This document shows, one piece after another, positions 1 to 8,955 of a DNA stretch of 38,684 nucleotides (position 1 is its first letter; each line of letters begins with the position of its first letter). Made by a program: the position numbers and the translations under genes. Source of the stretch: Planctomycetota bacterium (lineage in GTDB: Bacteria > Planctomycetota > UBA1135 > UBA2386); assembly GCA_016794035.1 (NCBI GenBank), contig JAEUHS010000030.1, forward strand, positions 1 to 38,684, written 5' to 3'. Under the pieces are notes generated by a model. It was not told where the DNA came from. It did no database searches and saw only the letters and a program-made list of their open reading frames with translations.

Positions 1-701
1 CGGTTGACGTGGCCGTAGGTGTGGATGCGCGCGACGATCTCCTGGCCGGTGTAGCAGCCCTTGGTCGTCGAGCAGTGGTCGTCGAGGTCCGCCTCGAGCG
101 CCAGCGTGTTCGCTTCGGTCTCGACGCCGACGCGCACGAGACCGGCGCACATGCGCAGGCACTCGGCCAGGTCGTCGGGCAACGCCGCGCCGGCGACGTG
201 CTCGGGCCTGGCGTCGCCGCGGTCCGGGGCTCGTGCGACGACCCCGCCGTACGAACGGACGAAGCCGACGCCCCGCCGCGTGAAGGCGACGACCGGCACG
301 TCCCCGGCACGCGACGCCTCGCCGCCCGCCGCGGCGGGCGGACGCGCTTCGATCGTCTCGCGGCACGACCCCAGGTCGCGCGCCGCGAACGTCAGCTTCT
401 CCGTGAAGTGGTAGCGCTCCAGCAGTTCGAGCAGCGGCGCCGCCTGCGGCTGCTGCACCTCGAGCCAGAACGACCCGCCGAGGCGGAACACCAGACACGT
501 GACCAGCAGCTTGCCCTTGCCGTTGAGGAAGGCCGCCGGCGCCACCCGACCCGCGGCCAGCGCGAGCACGTCCTGGGTGCACAGCCGTTGCAGGAAGTCG
601 CCCGCCTCGGGACCGGCGACCTCGACCAGGCGGAACGGCGCGCCGTCGCGGGCGAAGGGCCCGTTGGCAAGGAGGGATGCGGTCAGGTCGTCAGCGCTCA
701 T
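1..701 (-). CDS. ygfZ: YgfZ/GcvT-like folate-binding protein (partial, C-terminus beyond left edge)
   Basis: Reading the minus strand from the ATG at 701 gives an open frame running off the left edge, beginning MSADDLTASLLANGPFARDG. The family signature KGCYTGQEIVARIH is present close to the edge, about 220 residues in; this K-G-C-Y-x-G-Q-E motif with its cysteine defines the YgfZ branch of the GcvT-like tetrahydrofolate-binding fold. YgfZ helps assembly or repair of certain [4Fe-4S] enzymes in a folate-dependent way, so its position divergent from a full isc operon fits well. An in-frame ATG at 722 would add seven residues (MVKVAPD); neither start has a good Shine-Dalgarno sequence. Family assignment is firm; the exact start is not, and the C-terminal barrel domain cannot be seen here. 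Confidence 0.88.
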   Translation of the reverse strand, partial: MSADDLTASLLANGPFARDGAPFRLVEVAGPEAGDFLQRLCTQDVLALAAGRVAPAAFLNGKGKLLVTCLVFRLGGSFWLEVQQPQAAPLLELLERYHFTEKLTFAARDLGSCRETIEARPPAAAGGEASRAGDVPVVAFTRRGVGFVRSYGGVVARAPDRGDARPEHVAGAALPDDLAECLRMCAGLVRVGVETEANTLALEADLDDHCSTTKGCYTGQEIVARIHTYGHVN

Positions 702-738
702 GTCCGGTGCCACTTTCACCATGCAAGCCGCCGCGGCA

Positions 739-754
739 GAATGTGCCTACATTC
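739..754. promoter_or_regulatory. Dyad GAATGT-N4-ACATTC followed by a T-run, between ygfZ and iscR
   Basis: Two 6-bp arms form a perfect inverted repeat with a 4-base spacer. It lies 17 bases upstream of the longer possible ygfZ start (722) and is followed on the plus strand by GGGGC and six T (760-765). It could be a regulator binding site in the divergent promoter region or a small terminator-like hairpin. It does not match a known operator closely enough to name the regulator. Confidence 0.4.
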
Positions 755-775
755 GGGGCTTTTTTGGGCCGATCG

Positions 776-806
776 TTGTAAAGAGCCCCAAACTGGGTCT
801 AGTTTG
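776..806 (+). promoter_or_regulatory. Candidate isc promoter with overlapping dyad CAAACT-N6-AGTTTG
   Basis: A -35-like TTGTAA (776-781) is followed after 16 bases by a -10-like TCTAGT (798-803); each matches the sigma-70 consensus at 4 of 6 positions. A perfect 6+6 dyad, CAAACT GGGTCT AGTTTG (789-806), covers the -10 element. The first downstream gene encodes an IscR-type repressor, so an autoregulatory operator here is the natural reading. That is inference: the dyad is not a clear copy of the E. coli type 1 IscR site. The region is visibly less GC-rich than its surroundings. Confidence 0.45.
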
Positions 807-854
807 CCACGTGGCGACGCCGAGCGCAGCTGCGACGCGTCGCCGAGGATCTCG

Positions 855-1385
855 ATGTTGCGCATCTCCAAGAAAGCCGACTACGCCGTGTTCCTGCTCG
901 GCGCCATCGCCCGACAGGGAGCCTACCCCGGCGGCCCCGCGGCCGACTCGGTGGTCAGCGCGCACGAGATCGCCCGTCAGGCCGGCCTCAACAAGTCGGT
1001 CGTCGCCAACCTGCTGAAGGAGTTCGCGCGCCGCAACCTGCTGGAGTCGGTGCGCGGACTGCGCGGCGGCTACCGGCTCGGCAAGCCGCCGGACGAGATC
1101 TCGCTCGGCGAGATCCTCGAGGTCGTCGAGGGACCGTTCACGCTGGTCGACTGCATCGAGCGCGAGCAGGCCGACGTCGCCGCGGGCCTGCTGCCGCTGG
1201 CGAAGGGCAAGCCGGCCGCGTCGACCACCGCGCACGACTGCTCGCTGATCTCGTTCTGCCCCAGCAAGAACCCGATGCGCATCGTGCACCAGCGCATCGC
1301 CGACCTGTTCCACCGCATCCGGCTCGACGAGCTCTGCTCGCTGACGCCGACCCCTCCTGTCCCCGCCTCGACTCCATCGCGATGA
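855..1385 (+). CDS. iscR: Rrf2-family transcriptional regulator, IscR-like
   Basis: The 176-residue protein starts at ATG 855 with [20 protein letters not shown], the typical Rrf2 opening. The winged-helix region includes a recognition-helix segment near residues 43-56 ([14 protein letters not shown]) and the wing RGLRGGYRL near residues 67-75. Three cysteines sit where the Fe-S ligands are expected: C100, C129 and C135. In E. coli IscR the ligand cysteines are five residues apart; here C100 and C129 are 28 residues apart, separated by an Ala/Lys-rich loop. The TGA overlaps the iscS ATG as ATGA, so the two genes are probably translationally coupled. The frame is open further upstream, but family alignment supports 855. 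Likely role: Fe-S-responsive control of this operon. Confidence 0.9.
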   Translation: MLRISKKADYAVFLLGAIARQGAYPGGPAADSVVSAHEIARQAGLNKSVVANLLKEFARRNLLESVRGLRGGYRLGKPPDEISLGEILEVVEGPFTLVDCIEREQADVAAGLLPLAKGKPAASTTAHDCSLISFCPSKNPMRIVHQRIADLFHRIRLDELCSLTPTPPVPASTPSR

Positions 1386-2596
1386 AGACGCCCGTCTACC
1401 TCGACTACAGCGCCACCACGCCGTGCGACCCGCGCGTCGTGCAGCGCATGCTGCCTTTCTTCAGCGAGACGTTCGGCAACGCCGCGAGCCGCAGCCACGC
1501 GTTCGGCTGGACCGCGGAAGCCGCCGTCGAGCAGGCCCGCGCGCAGGTCGCGCAGCTGATCGGCGCCCACCCGAAGGAGATCATCTGGACCAGCGGCTCG
1601 ACCGAGGCCAACAACCTGGCGATCAAGGGCGTGGCCGAGATGTACCGCCCGAAGGGCAACCACCTGATCACCGCGGCCACCGAGCACAAGGCCGTGCTCG
1701 ACCCGATGAAGCGCCTCGAGTCGCAGGGCTTCGAGGTCACCTGGCTGCCCGTCGATGGCAAGGGCCACGTCGACCTCGACCAGCTCGCCGCGGCGATCAC
1801 CGACCGCACGATCCTGGTCTCGCTGATGGCCGCCAACAACGAGATCGGCACCCTGCACCCGATCGCCGAGATCGGCGCGATCTGCAAGCAGAAGGGCACG
1901 CTGTTCCACACCGACGCGACGCAGGCACCCGGCAAGATCCCGCTCGACGTCGAGGCGCAGCACGTCGACCTGATGTCGCTGTCGGCGCACAAGATGTACG
2001 GCCCCAAGGGCGTCGGCTGCCTGTACGTGCGGCGCAAGAACCCGCGCGTGCGGCTGGTCGCCCAGATGGACGGCGGCGGCCACGAGCGCGGCATGCGTTC
2101 GGGCACGCTGAACGTCACCGGCATCGTCGGCATGGGCGAGGCGGCGCGCATCTGCCGCGAGGAGATGGCGACCGAGGTGCCGAAGCTGCGCGCGCTGCGC
2201 GACCGGCTCGACGCCCGCGTGCGCGAACAGTTCGCCGACGCGGTCTGGAACGGCGATCTCGCGGCGCGGCTGCCGCACCTGACCAACATCTCCTTCCCCT
2301 ACGTCGAGGGAGAGTCGCTGATCATGGGCGTCAAGGAACTCGCCGTCTCGTCGGGCTCGGCCTGCACGTCGGCGAGCCTGGAACCCAGCTACGTGCTGAA
2401 GAGCCTCGGGCTCGGCGACGAACTCGCGCACAGCTCGATCCGGTTCTCGCTCGGCCGCTTCACCACCGAGCAGGAGGTCGACTTCGCCGCCGACCGCGTC
2501 GTGCAGGAGGTCAAGCGCCTGCGCGAGATGTCCCCGCTGTGGGAGATGGTCCAGGACGGCGTCGACCTCAGCAAGGTCAAATGGACCGTGCACTGA
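1382..2596 (+). CDS. iscS: Cysteine desulfurase IscS
   Basis: IscS is a PLP enzyme that takes sulfur from L-cysteine and hands it as persulfide to IscU and other acceptors. The protein has 404 residues, the same length as E. coli IscS. It contains the PLP lysine in [12 protein letters not shown] (K204), TSGSTEANN near residues 70-78, and the mobile active-site loop [17 protein letters not shown] with the persulfide cysteine at C328. The C-terminus ([10 protein letters not shown], ending WTVH) closely resembles that of proteobacterial IscS, which binds IscU. The start overlaps the iscR stop by four bases. Its stop codon lies inside a strong hairpin (2591-2625) and about 190 bases separate it from iscU, the only large gap in the operon. 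Confidence 0.97.
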   Translation: MKTPVYLDYSATTPCDPRVVQRMLPFFSETFGNAASRSHAFGWTAEAAVEQARAQVAQLIGAHPKEIIWTSGSTEANNLAIKGVAEMYRPKGNHLITAATEHKAVLDPMKRLESQGFEVTWLPVDGKGHVDLDQLAAAITDRTILVSLMAANNEIGTLHPIAEIGAICKQKGTLFHTDATQAPGKIPLDVEAQHVDLMSLSAHKMYGPKGVGCLYVRRKNPRVRLVAQMDGGGHERGMRSGTLNVTGIVGMGEAARICREEMATEVPKLRALRDRLDARVREQFADAVWNGDLAARLPHLTNISFPYVEGESLIMGVKELAVSSGSACTSASLEPSYVLKSLGLGDELAHSSIRFSLGRFTTEQEVDFAADRVVQEVKRLREMSPLWEMVQDGVDLSKVKWTVH

Positions 2597-2625
2597 GCCT
2601 TGCCGCGCGGCGGCAATGCTCAGTG
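2591..2625 (+). promoter_or_regulatory. Long hairpin at the iscS stop codon
   Basis: Outer arms CACTGAGC (2591-2598) and GCTCAGTG (2618-2625) pair perfectly. After a single C/T mismatch, inner arms TTGCCGC (2600-2606) and GCGGCAA (2610-2616) also pair, closing a 3-base loop. The iscS TGA (2594-2596) is inside the outer arm. No T-run follows, so it is not a classical intrinsic terminator. Plausible roles are mRNA 3'-end protection, partial attenuation or processing between the iscRS and iscUA-hscBA-fdx parts of the message. Confidence 0.6.
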
Positions 2626-2788
2626 CGGTCACTGGGCGGCGCCGCTACGCGGGGAAACAACGACATGCAAACTCGATCCACCAGCCCCGCTGCGGCGTCG
2701 CGAGTCGCAACACGCAACCAGCGATCTGCCTCGCTCTCACGGGGCTTGCTCTCACTGGGCTCACCTGACACGAGTCGGAGGAACTGAC

Positions 2789-3199
2789 ATGGCTTACAGC
2801 GACAAAGTGCTCGATCACTACCAGAACCCGCGCAACGTGGGCTCCCTCGACAAGGACGACCCGAACGTCGGCACCGGCGTCGTCGGCGCGCCCGAGTGCG
2901 GCGACGTGATGAAGCTGCAGATCAAGGTCGCCGACGACGGCAGGATCGTCGACGCCAAGTTCAAGACCTACGGCTGCGGTTCGGCGATCGCCTCGTCGTC
3001 GCTGGCGACCGAATGGCTGAAGGGCACCAGCGTCGACGCCGCGGCGCAGATCAAGAACACGCAGATCGTCGAGGAGCTGTCGCTGCCGCCGGTCAAGATC
3101 CACTGCTCGGTGCTCGCCGAGGACGCGATCAAGGCGGCGATCGAGGACTGGCGCAAGAAGCGGGCGGCCCAGCAGACCGAGAGCGGAGTCAAGGCATGA
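2789..3199 (+). CDS. iscU: Fe-S cluster scaffold IscU
   Basis: IscU builds [2Fe-2S] clusters from sulfur supplied by IscS and passes them to carriers with help from HscA/HscB. The 136-residue protein starts at ATG 2789 behind a good Shine-Dalgarno GGAGGA (2777-2782). It begins MAYSDKVLDHYQNPRNVG, a hallmark of IscU. Cluster ligands C37, C63 and C106 and the conserved D39 (in APECGDV) are present. The LPPVK motif recognised by the HscA chaperone is at residues 99-103, consistent with hscA being present downstream. The stop overlaps the iscA start (ATGA). Confidence 0.97.
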   Translation: MAYSDKVLDHYQNPRNVGSLDKDDPNVGTGVVGAPECGDVMKLQIKVADDGRIVDAKFKTYGCGSAIASSSLATEWLKGTSVDAAAQIKNTQIVEELSLPPVKIHCSVLAEDAIKAAIEDWRKKRAAQQTESGVKA

Positions 3200-3609
3200 G
3201 CGACAAGACGACCAGCCCCGATCGCACCGACGCAGAGCCGGCGCCGGCGGCACCGACGAGCACGCCGAAGCCCGGCCGCGGCGTGCACCTGACCGAACGC
3301 GCCGCGCAGGAGATCCAGCGCGTGATCGGCGAGCAGAAGTTCGCCGGCCCGGTCTGGGTGCGCATCGGCGCCAAGGGCGGCGGCTGCTCGGGCTTCACCT
3401 ACGTGCTCGACTTCGACCAGAACGGCCCGACCGAGTTCGACCTGACGTTCACGCAGCACGGCGTGCAGCTCGTCGTCGACAAGAAGAGCGAGTTCTTCAT
3501 GGGCGGCACGACACTGGACTTCAACGACGGCCTGCTCGACCGGGGCTTCGTGTTCAAGAACCCCCAGGCGTCCGGCACCTGCGGCTGCGGCACGTCGTTC
3601 TCGGCGTAG
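3196..3609 (+). CDS. iscA: A-type Fe-S carrier protein IscA
   Basis: A-type carriers receive Fe-S clusters or iron and deliver them to apo-proteins. The 137-residue protein contains the three invariant cysteines: C64 in GGGCSGF, and C129 and C131 in GTCGCGTSF near the C-terminus. The family core starts near residue 29 (GVHLTERAAQEIQ). The preceding ~28 residues form a low-complexity Pro/Ala/Thr-rich extension that typical IscA proteins (about 107 residues) lack. The ATG at 3196 overlaps the iscU stop codon by four bases, which supports this start and makes the extension look genuine. The IscA label rather than ErpA or SufA rests on operon position. Confidence 0.93.
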   Translation: MSDKTTSPDRTDAEPAPAAPTSTPKPGRGVHLTERAAQEIQRVIGEQKFAGPVWVRIGAKGGGCSGFTYVLDFDQNGPTEFDLTFTQHGVQLVVDKKSEFFMGGTTLDFNDGLLDRGFVFKNPQASGTCGCGTSFSA

Positions 3610-3617
3610 CTCCCGAC

Positions 3618-4114
3618 GTGATCCACGTCCCCGCCCCCGATCCGTTCACGGTGTTCGGCATGCCGCGTTCGCTCGACCTCGACGAACGCCAGCTCGAGAC
3701 GCGCTACCTGCGGCTGTCGCGCGAGTGCCATCCCGACCAGCACCGCAACACCGACGCCGGCGACTGCATCGCCGTGCTGCAGCGTTCGGCCGAGATCAAC
3801 GACGCCTGGAAGGTGCTGCGCGATCCGTGGCAGCGCGCGCGCGCGCTGCTCGAGCTGCTGAGCCCCGGCGCACTCGATCGCAACAAGAAGCTCGACCCGA
3901 TGTTCCTCGGCGAGGCGCTCGAACTGGCCGAGGCGGTCGCCGGCGCCCACGGTGATCGCATCGCGCCGCTGCGCACGCGCCTCGAGGCGGCGGTCGCAGC
4001 CGACTACGACGCGCTGCGGCAGGACCTGCGGCGCGGTGACCACGACGCCGCCGCGCGGCGGATCCACATGTCGCACTACCACAAGAAGGCCCTGCTGGAC
4101 CTGGACGCGAAGTC

Positions 4115-4118
<4 letters not shown>
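3618..4118 (+). CDS. hscB: Co-chaperone HscB (J-domain)
   Basis: HscB stimulates the HscA ATPase and brings IscU to it. The 166-residue protein starts at GTG 3618, eight bases after iscA. The J-domain occupies roughly residues 8-80 with the invariant HPD at residues 38-40 (RECHPDQH). The C-terminal helical region (about 85-166) corresponds to the IscU-binding bundle of HscB. The length is close to E. coli HscB (171). The Shine-Dalgarno is weak. The stop codon overlaps the hscA GTG start as GTGA, indicating tight coupling. Confidence 0.93.
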
Positions 4119-5958
<1,840 letters not shown>

Positions 5959-5962
<4 letters not shown>

Positions 5963-6303
5963 CCAAGGCCCGCCTGCAGGTGCGCGGCGACGACCGCACG
6001 TTCACGGTCGCGGTCGGCGAGACGATCCTGCACGCGGCGATGGCCCAGGGGCTCGAGCTCGACCACGCCTGCGGCGGCGTCTGCGCCTGTTCGACCTGCC
6101 ACGTGAAGATCCATCGCGGCGGCGAGTGCTTCTCCGCGGCCAGCGAAGACGAGCTCGACCAGCTCGACGAGGCGCGCGACGTCGGCCTGGACTCGAGGCT
6201 CGGCTGCCAGGCGAAGCTGCTGCGCCTGCCCGAGGGCGGCGAGGTCGAGATCACGATCCCGACCTGGAACGTGAACGCGATCCGCGAGGGCGGCGGGCAC
6301 TGA
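5959..6303 (+). CDS. fdx: ISC-type [2Fe-2S] ferredoxin
   Basis: This 114-residue ferredoxin is the electron donor of the ISC pathway. Cluster ligands fit the adrenodoxin/Fdx pattern C-x5-C-x2-C...C: C38, C44 and C47 in [14 protein letters not shown], plus C83 in RLGCQ. C42 is an additional cysteine, as in other Isc ferredoxins. The C-terminus (ITIPTWNVN) is typical of the family. It starts at ATG 5959, overlapping the hscA stop by four bases. Confidence 0.95.
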
Positions 6304-6305
6304 CC

Positions 6306-6626
6306 ATGGCCGCGGCCCGCAGCCGACGCTGGTCGCTCTGGCTCGCCGCGGCGCTCGCCATCGGCGTCGGCAGCGTCGGTCTCTGGCAGCTGAGCCACGC
6401 AGTCTCGAGCACCCGTACCGACACACCCCCGCCGCTGATCGCCTGCCTCGCCGACGACTGCGCGGCGCCGCTGCTGCGCCTGCTGGGCACGCGCGATCCG
6501 AGCCCCGCCGCGGTCGCCGCGACGATTCGCTACGCGCTGTGGGCGCTCGTGGCGCTCGGCCTGCTGCTGGCCGCCACCGCCGCGCGAACGCACGCGGCAT
6601 TCCCGGCACCGCGCGACCACCGCTGA
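6306..6626 (+). CDS. Small two-helix membrane protein at the end of the isc operon
   Basis: The 106-residue protein starts at ATG 6306, only two bases after the fdx stop, so it is very probably cotranscribed with isc. It has a basic N-terminus (AAARSRRW), one hydrophobic helix at about residues 10-28 and a second at about 77-93. The loop between them is about 45 residues and carries two cysteines (C47, C52 in IACLADDCAAP). I do not recognise a family. E. coli has iscX at this position, but this protein is unrelated to IscX, which is soluble and acidic. Any role in Fe-S metabolism is a guess from position. Confidence 0.7.
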   Translation: MAAARSRRWSLWLAAALAIGVGSVGLWQLSHAVSSTRTDTPPPLIACLADDCAAPLLRLLGTRDPSPAAVAATIRYALWALVALGLLLAATAARTHAAFPAPRDHR

Positions 6627-6644
6627 CCGCGGCGCGACCGGCGC

Positions 6645-6673
6645 TGTGGAGAGCCGGTGTGGAGTTGTCCACG
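6645..6673. promoter_or_regulatory. Cluster of three DnaA-box-like 9-mers upstream of transketolase
   Basis: TGTGGAGAG (6645-6653), TGTGGAGTT (6658-6666) and the overlapping inverted TTGTCCACG (6665-6673) resemble the DnaA box TTATCCACA or its complement; the last matches 7 of 9 bases. The two overlapping boxes make the dyad GTGGA-GTTG-TCCAC (6659-6672). No replication genes lie nearby. It may be a DnaA-responsive site or the operator of another regulator for the downstream gene. Confidence 0.3.
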
Positions 6674-6709
6674 CGCGGGCAGTCGGCCGTCGCGCGCCGC
6701 CTGCAGCCT

Positions 6710-6729
6710 TGGCTGTCGAAGCACAGCCA
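6710..6729 (+). promoter_or_regulatory. Leader hairpin just before the transketolase start
   Basis: TGGCTGT (6710-6716) pairs perfectly with ACAGCCA (6723-6729) around a 6-base loop. It ends 15 bases before the ATG at 6745, where a ribosome would bind. It could influence translation; no function is known. Confidence 0.3.
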
Positions 6730-6744
6730 TCTAGAGTCCGGCGC

Positions 6745-8721
6745 ATGCCGGTCGCCACCCAGGAACTCCAGCTCGTCGCCAACACGATCCGCGGCCTCTC
6801 GATGGACGCGGTGCAGAAGGCCGAATCCGGCCATCCGGGCATGCCGATGGGCATGGCCGACGTCGCCGCAGTGCTCTGGACCGAGTTCCTGCGCTGGTCG
6901 CCACAGGATCCCCGCTGGCCCGGTCGCGACCGCTTCGTGCTGTCCGGCGGCCACGGCTCGATGCTGCTCTACTCGCTGCTGCACCTGGCCGGCTTCCCGC
7001 TGTCGATCGACGACCTGAAGCAGTTCCGCCAGCTGCACAGCAAGACGCCGGGCCATCCGGAGTACGGCGAGACCGTCGGCGTCGAGACCACCACCGGCCC
7101 GCTCGGCCAGGGCCTCGCCAACGCGGTCGGCATGGCGATCGCCGCGCAGATGGAAGCCGCGCGGTTCCAGAACCCGCTGCTGAAGAGCCGTGTGTTCTGC
7201 ACCGTCGGCGACGGCGACCTGATGGAGGGCATCAGCTACGAGGCCGCGTCGCTGGCCGGCCACCTGCAGCTCGGCAACCTGGTCTGCCTGTTCGACGACA
7301 ACACGATCACGATCGAGGGCCACACCGACCTCGCCACCAGCGAGAACATCAAGGCCCGCTTCGAGGCGCAGGGCTGGGACGTGCAGGCCGTCGACGGCCA
7401 CGACCCCGACCAGGTGCGCAAGGCGCTGCAGTGCGCGACGGCGGCAGACGGCAAGCCGCAGCTGATCTGCTGCAAGACGACGATCGGCAAGGGCAGCCCG
7501 CACAAGGCGAACACGCACGAGGTGCACGGCTCGCCGCTCGGCAAGGACGAGGTCGCCGCGACCAAGGTCGCGCTGGGCCTGCCGCCCACCGACTTCTTCG
7601 TCGACCCGAAGGCACGCGCGGTGTTCCAGCAGGCCGCCGCCAAGAACGAGAAGGAGCGTCTGAGCTGGCAGGCGGCGATGCAGGGCTGGGAGGCCAAGGC
7701 GCCCGACCAGGCCAAGGCCTGGCACGCGTTCCGCGCCCGCACGCTGCCGAAGGACCTGCTCGAACAGCTGGTCGCCGCGGCCGGCGCCGAGCCCGCGGCG
7801 ACGCGCGCGCTGTCCGGCAACGTGATCCAGAAGCTCGCGGAGCTGGTGCCGAGCTTCACCAGCGGCAGCGCCGACCTCGACCCGTCGACCAAGACGCGCA
7901 TCAAGAAGAGCGGCTCGTTCACCGCCGAGGATCGCAGCGGCCGCACGCTGCACTTCGGCATCCGCGAACACGCGATGGGCGGCATCCTGAACGGCATGAC
8001 GCTGCACAGCGGCTTCCTGCCGGCCGGCAGCACGTTCCTGGTGTTCGCCGACTACATGCGCACGCCGATCCGCCTGGCGGCGCTGATGAAGATCCCGGCG
8101 ACGTTCGTGTTCACGCACGACAGCCTGATGGTCGGCGAGGACGGCCCGACCCATCAGCCGGTCGAACACCTGGCGACGCTGCGCGCGATCCCGAACCTGC
8201 ACGTGTTCCGCCCCGCCGACGGCGCCGAGACCGCCGCGGCGTGGACGCATGCGATGTCGCGCCGCGACGGCCCGGTCACGCTCGCGCTGACGCGCCAGAA
8301 CCTGCCGAAGCTGCCGCACGCGGCCGGCTGGCAGCCGCGCGAGGCGCTGCGCGGCGGCTACGTGCTGGTCGACACGCCCGGGGCCGTGGCGACGATCGTC
8401 GCGACCGGCGCCGAGGTCGGGCTGGCCGTCGAGGCGGCGACCCTGCTCGGCACGCAGGGCACGAAGACGCGCGTCGTGTCGATGCCGTGCCTCGAGCTGT
8501 TCCTCGCCCAGGACGCCGGCTACCGGAAGCAGGTGCTGGGCACCGCCGCCGTGTTCGCGCTCGAGATGGGCCGCCCCGAGTGGTGGTGCCAGCTGACCGG
8601 CCGCCTGGATCGCTGCATCGGCCAGGGCACGTTCGGCGCGTCCGCGCCGGCCAAGGTGCTCGCCGAGCACTTCGGTTTCACGGCCGGCAACGTCGCCAGG
8701 CGGGTCAAGGCAGCGCTGTAG
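6745..8721 (+). CDS. tkt: Transketolase
   Basis: Transketolase is a thiamine-diphosphate enzyme that moves two-carbon ketol units between sugar phosphates in the pentose phosphate pathway. The 658-residue protein matches the usual bacterial length. Visible motifs are ESGHPGMPMGMAD near residue 29, the ThDP/Mg2+-binding stretch GDGDLMEGISYEAA near residue 156 with DDNTITIEG after it, IREHAMGGILNGM at the start of the pyrimidine domain, and EDGPTHQPVEHL, followed by a C-terminal domain. The start at ATG 6745 fits the family (MPVATQELQLVANTIRGL); the frame is open further upstream but without family similarity. The Shine-Dalgarno is weak. It stands alone, convergent with the formate-tetrahydrofolate ligase gene. 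Confidence 0.95.
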   Translation: MPVATQELQLVANTIRGLSMDAVQKAESGHPGMPMGMADVAAVLWTEFLRWSPQDPRWPGRDRFVLSGGHGSMLLYSLLHLAGFPLSIDDLKQFRQLHSKTPGHPEYGETVGVETTTGPLGQGLANAVGMAIAAQMEAARFQNPLLKSRVFCTVGDGDLMEGISYEAASLAGHLQLGNLVCLFDDNTITIEGHTDLATSENIKARFEAQGWDVQAVDGHDPDQVRKALQCATAADGKPQLICCKTTIGKGSPHKANTHEVHGSPLGKDEVAATKVALGLPPTDFFVDPKARAVFQQAAAKNEKERLSWQAAMQGWEAKAPDQAKAWHAFRARTLPKDLLEQLVAAAGAEPAATRALSGNVIQKLAELVPSFTSGSADLDPSTKTRIKKSGSFTAEDRSGRTLHFGIREHAMGGILNGMTLHSGFLPAGSTFLVFADYMRTPIRLAALMKIPATFVFTHDSLMVGEDGPTHQPVEHLATLRAIPNLHVFRPADGAETAAAWTHAMSRRDGPVTLALTRQNLPKLPHAAGWQPREALRGGYVLVDTPGAVATIVATGAEVGLAVEAATLLGTQGTKTRVVSMPCLELFLAQDAGYRKQVLGTAAVFALEMGRPEWWCQLTGRLDRCIGQGTFGASAPAKVLAEHFGFTAGNVARRVKAAL

Positions 8722-8921
8722 GCGACCGCCAGCTCAAGCTCGGGCACACGGACTCCGTTCGGCCGCGGCAGCTCGGCCCACGAACCGGTGGAACGCGCGC
8801 TCCGCCGCCGCCGAGCCCGAGGCCGATGCGGTCGAGACCCCGGTGCCCGCAGCGCCGGCACGAACGCCAGCGGCAGGCAACGTCGCGGGCGCCGCGCGAC
8901 GGCCCATGCTCCGCCACTGGG

Positions 8922-8949
8922 GCCGTTCCCAGCGCCGAGGCGGAACGGC
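8922..8949. terminator. Hairpin between convergent tkt and fhs
   Basis: GCCGTTCC (8922-8929) pairs perfectly with GGAACGGC (8942-8949) around a 12-base loop, six bases beyond the fhs stop codon. It has no T-run on either strand, so termination is a guess from position between convergent genes. Confidence 0.35.
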
Positions 8950-8955
8950 GCACGG

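Noticed and set aside
6645..6673. Possible replication origin from DnaA-like boxes
   Set aside because: No dnaA, dnaN or gyr genes and no AT-rich unwinding region; kept only as a possible regulatory site.
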